Shown here in pieces: positions 1 to 9,184 of a DNA stretch of 64,000 nt. Source of the DNA: Methyloferula stellata AR4. GTDB lineage: Bacteria > Pseudomonadota > Alphaproteobacteria > Rhizobiales > Beijerinckiaceae. The notes beneath the pieces are model-generated. The model had not been told where the DNA came from. It saw only the letters and a list, made by a program, of their open reading frames with translations, and did no database searches. Positions within the stretch are counted from its first letter, which is position 1. Every line of letters begins with the position of its first letter. The position numbers and the translations under genes are program-made. The DNA is taken from contig NZ_ARWA01000001.1 of assembly GCF_000385335.1 (NCBI RefSeq), positions 2,620,001 through 2,684,000 on the forward strand, given 5' to 3'.

Positions 1-403
1 ATTTGTTGAGATCCGGGATCACCTGCGCCGCCGCGAATTGCGCCCAGGTGGTATCGGGCGGGGCTGACACTGCAAGCTCGCTGCGATCCCCAAGCAGCAT
101 GCCCGTTTCTTCGAAGAGTTCGCGGATCGCCGTCAGGGCGAGTGCCTCGGGCGCGGCGATGGCGTTGCCCGTCGCGGGTTGGCTCAATCGTCTAGCCGCC
201 TGCGGGGCAAGTGTGCCGAGCGCAGTCATCTTGGCGTCTTCGGGCTCGCTGCGTCCGCCGGGAAAGACGAATTTGCCCGGCAAAAAAACGTGATTGGCGT
301 GCCGGCGTCCGAGAAGAAGTTTCGGTTCGGCTTTGAAACTATGGTCGATCAGGATCAGACTTGCGGCGAGACGCGGCTCCGGATCGTTTGCCGCCGTCAC
401 CAT
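1..403 (-). CDS. NUDIX hydrolase, 3' part outside the window
   Basis: The first 134 residues can be read leftward from an ATG at 403; the rest lies beyond the window edge. A NUDIX signature is visible: a glycine pair (FPGGR) followed by a box containing RELFEETG, which binds the metal and the pyrophosphate. About 40 residues separate the glycines from the REL..EE core, longer than the classical 23-residue box, as in CoA-pyrophosphohydrolase-like members. The likely activity is cleavage of a nucleoside diphosphate linked to another group; the substrate cannot be told. It starts 2 bp after the DUF983 stop and so ends the leftward topA-rnr-DUF983 run. Confidence 0.85.
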   Translation of the reverse strand, partial: MVTAANDPEPRLAASLILIDHSFKAEPKLLLGRRHANHVFLPGKFVFPGGRSEPEDAKMTALGTLAPQAARRLSQPATGNAIAAPEALALTAIRELFEETGMLLGDRSELAVSAPPDTTWAQFAAAQVIPDLNK

Positions 404-405
404 GA

Positions 406-870
406 TTACTCCGCAGGTGTTTTTTCGGCCTCCGCAGCATCGTCAAATCCGTGCATGCGCAAAGCCCATTGATAACCGATCAAAGCGCCTTTCATCATCG
501 GCAGCAAGGCCAGGGACAGGACGATTGTCAGCGCCGGCCAGATCGCAATATGCAGCGAGAGCGGCGCGTCCGGCCATTTGTCCTCGACGATCAGCATCGA
601 GGCTCCGATGATATGGCCGACGACGAAGATGGTCATATAGGGCGGCGCATCATCGGCGCGCTGATGGAACAGTTCTTCGCCGCAGGCCGGGCATTTATCG
701 TTAACTTTGAGGTAACGGTAAAACATCTTGCCTTCGCCGCATGAGGGGCAGCGGCCGCGAAAGCCTCGCCACAGCGAGCGTCCAATCTTGCGCTCGCTGC
801 GCTCGGATGTTGGCATGCCCGCGTCATGCGACATTACGACGGCGGGATAAGACACTTGCACAGCTTTCAT
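406..870 (-). CDS. DUF983 family zinc-ribbon membrane protein
   Basis: This 154-residue protein has two CPxCG knuckles (CPSCGEGKMF and CPACGEEL, about residues 41 and 60) that form a zinc ribbon, followed by two hydrophobic segments near 78-95 and 105-125. That layout is the DUF983 family, widespread in alphaproteobacteria and of unknown function. The ATG at 870 is supported by a TGGAGC Shine-Dalgarno. It sits between RNase R and the NUDIX gene, an order commonly seen in the group, so cotranscription with topA and rnr is likely. Confidence 0.9.
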   Translation of the reverse strand: MKAVQVSYPAVVMSHDAGMPTSERSERKIGRSLWRGFRGRCPSCGEGKMFYRYLKVNDKCPACGEELFHQRADDAPPYMTIFVVGHIIGASMLIVEDKWPDAPLSLHIAIWPALTIVLSLALLPMMKGALIGYQWALRMHGFDDAAEAEKTPAE

Positions 871-976
871 TTCAAGCTCCAGGCAACAGTGCTTTTCAGT
901 GAGATAAAGGCAAAGATTCTCAAACGCAGGGAATCAAAATTCATAGGTATCCAACTGAGGCGTCGAGACTCAAATG

Positions 977-3334
977 TCAGGATCGATGCGCCTTAGATAG
1001 ACGCGATCGGCTCTTTGGAACATGAGGCCCGCTGTCGCGTGGCACCTTGCCCTTGAGCGGTCTTTGACCGCGCCGGGGCTCGCTGTCGATCAACTCGAAA
1101 CGTAACGCACCTGCGAAGGGCGCTGCTTCGACAAGCTTCACCGTCACCGGATCGCCGAGCCTGTGCGTGATGCCGGAGCGCGTGCCGACGAGCGCATGCT
1201 GGGTCTCCTCGTAGCGGAAATAATCCGCTCCGAGCGTCGCCGCCGGGATAAACCCATCGGCACCCGTATCGGCGAGCTTCACGAAAAGCCCAGCCCGCGT
1301 CGCGCCCGAGATGCGGCCTTCGAATTGCGCGCCGATCTGATTGGCCAAATGCGTAGCGATCAGGCGGTCGGTCGTTTCGCGTTCGGCGGCCATGGCGCGA
1401 CGCTCCGCCGCAGAGATGCGCGCGGCAATTTCCGCCAATTGCTCGCGCGTCATGTCTGGCATGCCACCGTGACCGAAATGCAAAGCCTTGATCAAGGCCC
1501 GGTGCACGATGAGATCGGCGTAGCGGCGGATCGGCGAGGTGAAATGCGCGTAGCGGCGCAAGTTGAGGCCAAAATGGCCGTAGTTCTCGGCGGCATATTC
1601 GGCTTGCGCCTGCGACCGCAACACGACTTCATTGACGAGCTGCTCGTTCTCCGTGCCGCGCACGCGTTTCAATATGCCGTTGAATTGCTCCGGCCGGAGC
1701 ACCTGGCCCTTCGCGAGCTTGATGCCGATCGAGGCTAGAAACTCTGCGAGATTATTAAGCTTCTCGACGGTCGGTTCATCATGCACGCGATAGATCAGCA
1801 TCTCGCGTTTGTCTTCGAGCGACTCGGCTGCGGCGACATTGGCCATGATCATGAATTCTTCGATGAGCCGATGCGCATCGAGCCTCTGCGGTACGATCAC
1901 GCGATCGATCGAACCGTCGGGTTTCAGCAGAATCTTGCGCTCCGGCAGGTCGAGATCGAGCGGCGCGCGCTGGTCGCGCGCGATCTTGATTGCGGCATAG
2001 GCGGCCCATAGCGGACGCAGCGTTAAGGTTAGAAGCGGCGCGGTTGTTTCGTCCGGCGCGCCGTCGATCGCCGCCTGCGCCTGCGGATAGGAGAGTTTCG
2101 CGGCCGAGCGCATCATGATGCGGTGGAATGTGTGGCGAAGCTTGCGGCCATGCGCATCGACGAACATGCGTACCGCCAAGGCCGGCCGGTCTTCAAGCGC
2201 GCGCAGCGAGCAGAGATCGTTCGAGATCCGCTCCGGCAACATGGGCACGACGCGATCCGGGAAATAGACCGAATTGCCGCGGTCGAGCGCTTCCTTGTCG
2301 AGCTGCGAATGCGGCCTCACATAGGAGGCGACATCGGCAATGGCGACAACGACAATATGACCGCCTTTATTGTTCGGGTCATCATCTTCACGCGCATAGA
2401 CCGCGTCGTCATGATCCTTGGCATCGGCCGGATCGATCGTGACGAGCGGAAGATCGCGCCAATCCTCGCGATGCTCCATCGTAGCATGGCGCATATGCTC
2501 TGCCTCGGCGAGCGCTTCGGGGCGGAACTGGTTGGGAATGCCATGCGTGTGGATGGCGATCAGGCTGATCGCGCGTTCGCTTGAGAGCGAGCCGAGCTTT
2601 TCGCGCACGCGAGCCGAGGGCAGGCCGAGGCGGCTCGCGGCCAGAACCTCCACCGCGACGAGATCGCCTTCCTCGGCCGTACTCTCGTCGCCCGGCAGGA
2701 TGCGGTAATCCCCGCGTGAGGCCATCTTCTTATCGACCGGCGACACACGCCCGCCGCCTTGCGGATCGCGGCGGTAGATGCCGAGCACCTGAGCCTTTGC
2801 GCGGGACAAAAGCTTGATGATGCGGCCGCTATAGGCAGGCTCATGCGCCGCGGCGTCGCGCAATGGCTCGACGCGCACGAGCGCGCGGTCGCCGAGGCCT
2901 GGGACCGGCGCGCCCCGCCGCTGCACGCGCGGCAGAAGCAAAACGATTTTCGGCACGTCGCCGTCGCTCGGGTCCCATTCGGCCGGAACCGCGAGAAGAT
3001 CGCCGTCGCGGTCGCGCGAGAAAATCTCGGCGAGAACGACGGTCGGCAGAAGTCCGGCCTTGTGCAGAGTTTTGCGGCGGCGTTCGATCGCGCCTTCGGC
3101 TTCGAGCTCCTTCAGGACACGTTTGAGACCGATCTTATCAGAGCCCCTGATGCCGAAGGCTCGCGCGATTTCGCGCTTGCCAATCTTCGATGGTGTCTTT
3201 TCGCCGAGCGCTTCGCGTTCGCGCGCGATAAAGGCCAGAATTTCCTCGCGTGTCGGAAGCGGGGGAGGAGCGGGTGCATCCATTCCCTCGGTCATGGGCC
3301 TGCCGGTCTTGCGGGTCCCGGCAGGCTTTCTCAC
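977..3334 (-). CDS. rnr: Ribonuclease R
   Basis: A 785-residue 3'-to-5' exoribonuclease of the RNB family that degrades structured RNA in the cytoplasm. The N-terminus carries a winged-helix-like segment (about 28-95), then cold-shock-type domains. The RNB catalytic core begins at TIDPADAKDHDDA, with the metal-binding aspartates at 301, 307, 309 and 310, and an S1 domain lies near 655-730. The C-terminus is basic and rich in R and K. The GTG start at 3334 overlaps the topA stop as GTGA, which argues for translational coupling; ATG codons 14 and 18 are alternative starts. Confidence 0.95.
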   Translation of the reverse strand: MRKPAGTRKTGRPMTEGMDAPAPPPLPTREEILAFIAREREALGEKTPSKIGKREIARAFGIRGSDKIGLKRVLKELEAEGAIERRRKTLHKAGLLPTVVLAEIFSRDRDGDLLAVPAEWDPSDGDVPKIVLLLPRVQRRGAPVPGLGDRALVRVEPLRDAAAHEPAYSGRIIKLLSRAKAQVLGIYRRDPQGGGRVSPVDKKMASRGDYRILPGDESTAEEGDLVAVEVLAASRLGLPSARVREKLGSLSSERAISLIAIHTHGIPNQFRPEALAEAEHMRHATMEHREDWRDLPLVTIDPADAKDHDDAVYAREDDDPNNKGGHIVVVAIADVASYVRPHSQLDKEALDRGNSVYFPDRVVPMLPERISNDLCSLRALEDRPALAVRMFVDAHGRKLRHTFHRIMMRSAAKLSYPQAQAAIDGAPDETTAPLLTLTLRPLWAAYAAIKIARDQRAPLDLDLPERKILLKPDGSIDRVIVPQRLDAHRLIEEFMIMANVAAAESLEDKREMLIYRVHDEPTVEKLNNLAEFLASIGIKLAKGQVLRPEQFNGILKRVRGTENEQLVNEVVLRSQAQAEYAAENYGHFGLNLRRYAHFTSPIRRYADLIVHRALIKALHFGHGGMPDMTREQLAEIAARISAAERRAMAAERETTDRLIATHLANQIGAQFEGRISGATRAGLFVKLADTGADGFIPAATLGADYFRYEETQHALVGTRSGITHRLGDPVTVKLVEAAPFAGALRFELIDSEPRRGQRPLKGKVPRDSGPHVPKSRSRLSKAHRS

Positions 3335-6300
3335 GCGCGGCGGGCCTTGGTTGGCGCCTTTTTGGCGGGTGCTTTTTTCACTGCCGTTTTCTTCGCTGGA
3401 GCCTTTGCCGCTGAGGCCTTCGCCGCAGCGGCGGGTTTGGCTTTGGCCGGTGCTTTCTCGGTGCTCGCCGCTTTAGTGCCCGCTGTCTTTTTAGCAGGCG
3501 CGACCTCGAATGGCGGCTCTTCGTCGTTCTCGACCACGGGTTTGGCCTTAGCGGTCTTTTTCGCCGCCACTTTAGTGGCGGGCGCTTCCTTCTTGGCCGT
3601 GGCCTTCTTTGCCGTGCCCTTCCGCACGGGCACCGGGCCACCCTTGTCCTCGATGAGGCGGATCGCTTCTTCAAGCGTCACGGTCTCGGGCGACATATCC
3701 TTTTTCAGAGTCGCATTGACCTTGCCGTGATTCACGTAAGCGCCGAAGCGTCCGTTACGCACGGTGATCGCGCCACCCGACGGATGTTCGCCGAGAAGCC
3801 TGCCTTGCACACTCGCATTGCCGGCGCTTTTGCCCGCCAGCAGAGCGATTGCTTCTTCGAGCGTGAAGGTCGTCGGGTCCGCCTCGCGCGGCAAGGTCGC
3901 ATTGATCTTGCCGTGATTGACATAGGGGCCGTAACGGCCAGCCTTGATCGTCACCGCGCCGCCGGACGGATGATCGCCAAGCGCGCGCGTCGCGGCGGCC
4001 GTATCGCCGCCGAAGCGCCGGCCGCTGAGGCCGCTTTCCTTGGCGACGATGAGATCGATCGCGCGATTGCCGCCGATCTCCAATATGTCTTCATCCTTGC
4101 CGATATTGGCGTAGGTCTTGCCGTGCTGAACATAGGGTCCAAAACGCCCAAGGCCTGCCAGAATCGGCTCCTTGGTTTCGGGATGTTTCGCGACCTCGCG
4201 CGGCAAGGACAAAAGCTTCAGCGCCTTTTCCAAATCGACGTCGGACGGCTGCATGGTTTTCGGGATCGAAGACCGTTTCGGCTTGTCGCCCTCGCCAAGC
4301 TGAATATAGGCGCCGAAGCGACCGTCGCGCAGCGAGATCTCTTCACCCGTCGCCGGGTCCTGGCCCAGCACTTTGACGCCGGGGCGATCGGTGCCGTCGA
4401 CGCCATTGGCCTCCGCGCCCGTATCGGCCAGCGTGCGGGTGAATTTGCATTCCGGATAATTCGAGCAGCCGATGAAGGCGCCGAATTTGCCGAGCTTCAG
4501 CGAGAGTTGCCCCGTGCCGCAAGACGGGCAGGCGCGGGGACTGGACCCATCTTCCTTCGGCGGGAAAATATGCGGACCCAGAATCTCGTTGAGACTGTCG
4601 AGCACTTGCGTGGTGCGCAGATCCTTCGTTCCTGCGAGCGCGCTTGAAAAATCGGCCCAGAAATCGCGCAGCACTTGTTTCCAATCGATCTCCGAATTGG
4701 AGACGCGATCCAGTTTTTCTTCGAGATCGGCGGTGAAATCGAAGCTGACATAACGCGTGAAGAACGATTCGAGAAAGGCGGTGACGAGGCGCCCTTTATC
4801 TTCCGGCACGAGCCTTTTCTTCTCGATCCGCACATATTCGCGGTCTTTCAGAACAGCGAGCGTCGAGGCATAGGTCGAAGGCCGGCCGATGCCGAGTTCT
4901 TCCATGCGTTTGACGAGCGTGGCTTCGGTGAAGCGCGGCGGCGGCTCGGTGAAATGCTGGCTGGCGTCGATCGTGTCCTTGGCCAGAGGCTCGTCTTTCG
5001 CCATCGGCGGCAGGCGACCACCTTCTTCATCGTCGGGATCGTCGTCCTTGCCTTCCTGATAGAGCTTCAGGAAGCCGTCGAAGCGCACGACCTGTCCGGT
5101 CGCGCGCAGATCGAGCGTGCGGGTCCCGTCCTTCGCGACAATATCGACCGTGGTGCGTTCGAGTTCTGCCGATTCCATCTGGCTTGCGATGGTGCGCGTC
5201 CAGATCAATTCGTAGAGACGTGCCTGATCGGGATCGAGCGCGCGCATCACATGTTTCGGCAGACGGCCGAGATCGGTCGGGCGGATGGCCTCATGCGCTT
5301 CCTGCGCGTTCTTGGCTTTCACCAAATATTTGCGCGGCACCTTCGGGACATATTTGTCGCCATATTCCTTGCCGATGACGCGCCGCGCGGCACTGATCGC
5401 CTCCGGCGCCATGTCGACGCCATCGGTTCGCATATAAGTAATAAGACCGACGGTCTCACCGTCTATGTCGGCGCCTTCATAGAGTTTCTGTGCGAGCTGC
5501 ATGGTGCGCGCCGGCGCAAAGCCCAGTTTGCGCGAGGCTTCCTGCTGCAGGGTCGAGGTGGTGAAAGGCGCAAACGGATGCCGTTTGGCCGGTTTCGACT
5601 CGACGTCTACGACCGAAAATTTGGCGCGTTCGAGCGCGGTCTGGAGATCCTTGGCAACCGCTTCGGTACCGATATCGAGGCGGCCGATTTTCTTGCCGTC
5701 GGCGCCGATCAGGCGGGCGGCGAAGGGCTGGCTGGCCTTCGTCTTCAAATGCGCCAGGATCGACCAATATTCGCGCGAGACGAATTGCTCGATCTCAAGC
5801 TCACGGTCGCAGACAAGCCGCAGCGCCACGGATTGAACGCGCCCGGCCGAGCGCGCGCCCGGCAATTTGCGCCAAAGCACCGGCGAGAGATTGAAGCCGA
5901 CAAGATAATCGAGCGCGCGGCGGGCGAGATAGGCATCGACCAGAGCCGCGTCGATCTCGCGCGGATGTTCCATCGCTTCGAGCACGGCGGATTTGGTGAT
6001 CGCGTTGAAGACGACGCGTTCGACCGTCTTATCCTTCAAGACGCGCTTATTCTTCAAGACTTCGAGGACATGCCAGGAAATGGCTTCGCCTTCGCGGTCA
6101 GGGTCGGTTGCGAGAATAACCCGATCGGCGTGCTTTACGGCATTGGCAATGTCCGACAGACGCTTGGACGATTTGGCATCGACGTCCCAGACCATTGTGA
6201 AATCGGTCTCCGGATCGACGGAGCCGTCTTTCGAAGGTAAGTCCCGGACATGACCATATGAGGCATAAACTTCGTAGTCCTGGCCCAAATATTTGTTGAT

Positions 6301-6342
6301 GGTCTTGGCCTTCGCCGGCGATTCGACGATGACAACATTCAT
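3331..6342 (-). CDS. topA: DNA topoisomerase I (type IA)
   Basis: This 1003-residue protein relaxes negative supercoils. The TOPRIM motifs are present (VESPAKAKT at the N-terminus, DPDREGEA at about 80) and the active-site tyrosine is Y303 in ITYMRTDG. After the catalytic core comes one four-cysteine zinc finger (CPSCG...CSNYPEC), then four repeats of the FGxYVxHGK type. The last 90 residues are a lysine/alanine/proline-rich tail (AKKTA, PAKKA) that resembles histone H1 and probably binds DNA; such tails are common in alphaproteobacterial TopA. The Shine-Dalgarno GAGGAGG lies 9 nt before the ATG. Confidence 0.97.
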   Translation of the reverse strand: MNVVIVESPAKAKTINKYLGQDYEVYASYGHVRDLPSKDGSVDPETDFTMVWDVDAKSSKRLSDIANAVKHADRVILATDPDREGEAISWHVLEVLKNKRVLKDKTVERVVFNAITKSAVLEAMEHPREIDAALVDAYLARRALDYLVGFNLSPVLWRKLPGARSAGRVQSVALRLVCDRELEIEQFVSREYWSILAHLKTKASQPFAARLIGADGKKIGRLDIGTEAVAKDLQTALERAKFSVVDVESKPAKRHPFAPFTTSTLQQEASRKLGFAPARTMQLAQKLYEGADIDGETVGLITYMRTDGVDMAPEAISAARRVIGKEYGDKYVPKVPRKYLVKAKNAQEAHEAIRPTDLGRLPKHVMRALDPDQARLYELIWTRTIASQMESAELERTTVDIVAKDGTRTLDLRATGQVVRFDGFLKLYQEGKDDDPDDEEGGRLPPMAKDEPLAKDTIDASQHFTEPPPRFTEATLVKRMEELGIGRPSTYASTLAVLKDREYVRIEKKRLVPEDKGRLVTAFLESFFTRYVSFDFTADLEEKLDRVSNSEIDWKQVLRDFWADFSSALAGTKDLRTTQVLDSLNEILGPHIFPPKEDGSSPRACPSCGTGQLSLKLGKFGAFIGCSNYPECKFTRTLADTGAEANGVDGTDRPGVKVLGQDPATGEEISLRDGRFGAYIQLGEGDKPKRSSIPKTMQPSDVDLEKALKLLSLPREVAKHPETKEPILAGLGRFGPYVQHGKTYANIGKDEDILEIGGNRAIDLIVAKESGLSGRRFGGDTAAATRALGDHPSGGAVTIKAGRYGPYVNHGKINATLPREADPTTFTLEEAIALLAGKSAGNASVQGRLLGEHPSGGAITVRNGRFGAYVNHGKVNATLKKDMSPETVTLEEAIRLIEDKGGPVPVRKGTAKKATAKKEAPATKVAAKKTAKAKPVVENDEEPPFEVAPAKKTAGTKAASTEKAPAKAKPAAAAKASAAKAPAKKTAVKKAPAKKAPTKARRA

Positions 6343-6656
6343 AAAAGAAAGTCCTCCTCTTCCCGTAGGAAGGCAGTTTGAACAGGCCTTTACTTGAAAG
6401 CATTAAGCTTGCAGCAGCCGTTATCTTTTCAGCTTAGCCCCAGTTCTTCATGACAGAAGATGGGTAAGGGCAGTGCAATCGTCAAATAGGCACGAAGACT
6501 TAAGGCGGAGCAACACCGGCTTAACGGTATCGGCGCGCCGCCCGGCTTAGTGCCGGCAGCGCCATTGGCACAGCGCGAGAGGCGTGGCAAGCCTTTTCAC
6601 CAATTCCGTGAGTTTGTCTTGCGAATGGTAGGGATTCACTCCATACAGCGAGTTTA
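6343..6656. other. Divergent promoter region, topA / pyrB
   Basis: These 314 bp separate two genes that read away from each other and hold no credible coding frame. The topA Shine-Dalgarno (AGAGGAGGAC) is at 6350-6360. Small GCCGGC-type inverted motifs occur near 6540-6560. I could not assign promoter hexamers with confidence. In many relatives plsY and dprA lie between pyrC and topA; neither is here. Confidence 0.6.
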
Positions 6657-7607
6657 ATGTCTGAATTGCCCCCAAAGATACGATTTTCTCACCGGCATTT
6701 GCTGGGGATTGAGGGACTTTCGCCGCTTGACATCAATGCTTTGCTTGATCTTGCCGAGGACGCCGTCGAAGTGTCGAGGCAGGTCGAAAAGAAGCGGATG
6801 ACGCTGCGCGGCCGCACCCTCATCAATCTTTTTTTCGAAGCCTCGACCCGCACCCAATCCTCTTTTGAGCTTGCCGGCAAACGGCTTGGCGCCGACGTCA
6901 TGAACATGTCGGTTGCGACCTCGAGCGTGAAAAAAGGCGAGACTCTGATCGATACGGCGATGACGCTGAACGCCATGCGGCCGGATATTATCGTGGTGCG
7001 CCATGCCCAGGCGGGGGCCGTGCATCTGCTCGCCAAAAAGGTCGATTGCGCGGTCGTCAATGCGGGCGACGGCGCGCATGAACATCCGACCCAGGCTCTG
7101 CTCGACGCTTTGACGATCCGCCGCAACAAAGGTTCCATCTCCGGCCTGACGGTGGCGATTTGCGGCGATATCCTGCATTCGCGCGTGGCCCGGTCGAATA
7201 TTCTGCTTCTCGCTTGCCTCGGCGCGCGCGTGCGCGTGATCGGACCTTCAACGCTCCTGCCGCCCGGCATCGAGCGCATGGGCGTCGAGGTCTTCACAGA
7301 CATGCGAAAGGGGCTCAAAGGCGCCGACATCGTGATGATGCTGCGCCTGCAGCGCGAGCGAATGAGCGGCGGCTTCGTGCCATCCTCGAAGGAATATTTC
7401 CGCTTCTTCGGCCTCGATGAAGAGAAATTGGCCCTCGCGAAGCCGGATGCCTTGGTCATGCATCCGGGCCCCATGAATCGCGGCGTCGAAATCGATTCGG
7501 CCGTCGCGGACGGTCCGCAGAGCCTTATTCGCGAACAGGTCGAGATGGGCGTTGCCGTGCGCATGGCCGTCTTGGAAGCGCTCGCGCAACATTTACCGAA
7601 TAGCTAG
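6657..7607 (+). CDS. pyrB: Aspartate carbamoyltransferase catalytic subunit
   Basis: A 316-residue enzyme that condenses carbamoyl phosphate and L-aspartate to carbamoyl-aspartate, the committed step of pyrimidine synthesis. The carbamoyl-phosphate loop [13 protein letters not shown] (about residues 59-71, with S63-T64-R65-T66) and the HPTQALLD motif are intact, so the enzyme should be active. It is followed 5 bp later by the dihydroorotase-like gene. In several bacteria PyrB forms a dodecamer with an inactive dihydroorotase-like partner, which fits the state of that neighbour. No pyrI regulatory subunit is seen. Confidence 0.97.
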   Translation: MSELPPKIRFSHRHLLGIEGLSPLDINALLDLAEDAVEVSRQVEKKRMTLRGRTLINLFFEASTRTQSSFELAGKRLGADVMNMSVATSSVKKGETLIDTAMTLNAMRPDIIVVRHAQAGAVHLLAKKVDCAVVNAGDGAHEHPTQALLDALTIRRNKGSISGLTVAICGDILHSRVARSNILLLACLGARVRVIGPSTLLPPGIERMGVEVFTDMRKGLKGADIVMMLRLQRERMSGGFVPSSKEYFRFFGLDEEKLALAKPDALVMHPGPMNRGVEIDSAVADGPQSLIREQVEMGVAVRMAVLEALAQHLPNS

Positions 7608-7612
7608 GGCTT

Positions 7613-8947
7613 ATGGCGACGAACCCCGGCACATCGATTTCCTCCCCGTCGATCGCACATCAGCCATTGGCGCTCGTCAATGCGCGGTTGATCGACCCAG
7701 ATCAGGCAACCGAAACGCGCGGCGGCGTTTTGGTCGCCGATGGATTCATCCGCGACCTTGGAGCGTCGATCACCGCCGATGCCTTGCCGCCGCACGCACA
7801 AATCATCGATTGCGGCGGCGATGTCGTCGCGCCCGGCCTTATCGACATGCGGGCTTTTCTGGGCGAACCCGGTGCCGAGCATCGCGAGACGATTGCTTCC
7901 GCAACGGCAGCCGCCGCAGCTGGCGGAATCACGACGATCCTCATGCGCCCCGATACGACGCCGCCGGTCGATGAAGCGGCCGTGGTCGATTTCCTGTTGC
8001 GGCGCGCTCGCGACACCGGCCGCGTCCGGGTGCTTCCGGCCGCGGCTTTGACGAAAGGATTGCAGGGGCTGGAGATCGCCGAAATCGGTCTTCTCCAGCA
8101 AGCCGGCGCCATCGCCTTCAGCGATGGAGCGCGCAGCGTGCGCAATGCGCAAGTGATGCGCCGGGCCTTGGCCTATGCCAGCGATTTCGACGCGCTCATC
8201 ATCCATCATGCCGAAGACCCGGATCTCGCGGCCGGCGGCATGATGAACGAAGGCGAATTCGCCTCAAGGCTCGGCCTGACCGGTATTCCGCGCGAGGCCG
8301 AAGCCATCATGCTCGATCGTGATATGCGGCTCGTAAACCTCACGCGTGCGCGCTACCATGCCGCGCTCGTTACGACGACACTCTCCGTCGAAATCATCAA
8401 AAGAGCGAAGGCCGCGGGCCTGCCGGTGACCTGCGCGACATCCATCAATCATCTGACGCTGAATGAGAATGATATCGGCGATTACCGGACCTTTTTAAAG
8501 CTGGCTCCGCCGCTTCGCCATGAGGACGAACGGCGTGCGCTGGTCGAAGCTTTGGCCGAAGGCGTAATCGATATCGTGGTTTCGGATCATAATCCCCAGG
8601 ATGTCGAAACCAAGCGGCTGCCTTTCGCCGAAGCGGAGGATGGCGCGATCGGTCTTGAGACCATGCTTTCCGCTGGGTTACGGCTTGTGACCTCGGGCGA
8701 GGTAAGCCTTTTCCGCTTGCTGCATGCGATGTCGACGAAACCGGCGGAAGTGCTCGGCCTTCCTCAAGGACGCCTTGCCAAGGGCGCACCGGCCGATCTC
8801 ATCCGATTCGACCCGGCGGAACCCTATGTCGTCGATCGGACAAAGCTCCATTCCCGCAGCAAAAACACGCCCTTTGACGATGCGCGGATGGAAGGCCGTG
8901 TAAAATTGACGCTGGTCGGCGGAAAAATCGCGCACGAAACGATCTAA
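7613..8947 (+). CDS. pyrC: Dihydroorotase-like protein, probably non-catalytic
   Basis: A 444-residue amidohydrolase-fold protein of the class I dihydroorotase family. In active members the first strand ends in DxHxHxREPG, whose two histidines bind zinc. Here the same place reads GLIDMRAFLGEPG, with R80 and F82 where the histidines should be, while the EPG after it is kept. Later ligand positions look preserved (HHAED, SINHLTLNE, VSDHNPQD). Loss of HxH is the mark of the PyrX/PyrC' partners that stabilise PyrB. The gene lies 5 bp behind pyrB, as expected for such a partner. A catalytic dihydroorotase must then be encoded elsewhere. Confidence 0.88.
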   Translation: MATNPGTSISSPSIAHQPLALVNARLIDPDQATETRGGVLVADGFIRDLGASITADALPPHAQIIDCGGDVVAPGLIDMRAFLGEPGAEHRETIASATAAAAAGGITTILMRPDTTPPVDEAAVVDFLLRRARDTGRVRVLPAAALTKGLQGLEIAEIGLLQQAGAIAFSDGARSVRNAQVMRRALAYASDFDALIIHHAEDPDLAAGGMMNEGEFASRLGLTGIPREAEAIMLDRDMRLVNLTRARYHAALVTTTLSVEIIKRAKAAGLPVTCATSINHLTLNENDIGDYRTFLKLAPPLRHEDERRALVEALAEGVIDIVVSDHNPQDVETKRLPFAEAEDGAIGLETMLSAGLRLVTSGEVSLFRLLHAMSTKPAEVLGLPQGRLAKGAPADLIRFDPAEPYVVDRTKLHSRSKNTPFDDARMEGRVKLTLVGGKIAHETI

Positions 8948-9184
8948 TTTATCGCTTTCGCGACACACCTCAGGCTCAAAGCCTCAAATAAGAAGTATCG
9001 CAGCGGGAATTTTTAAAGCCTCTTAACATAATCGTCGCATGACTACGCAGAATTACTAGAGCGGGATGAGGGAACTATGTAGCGGTTTTCCGTCAGCATC
9101 CTGCTCTAACCTCTTTGTATCGATCACGTTCACGATGATGGATCGGTTCGATCCAAAATCACCTTGATCTCATGCGCAGGCACG

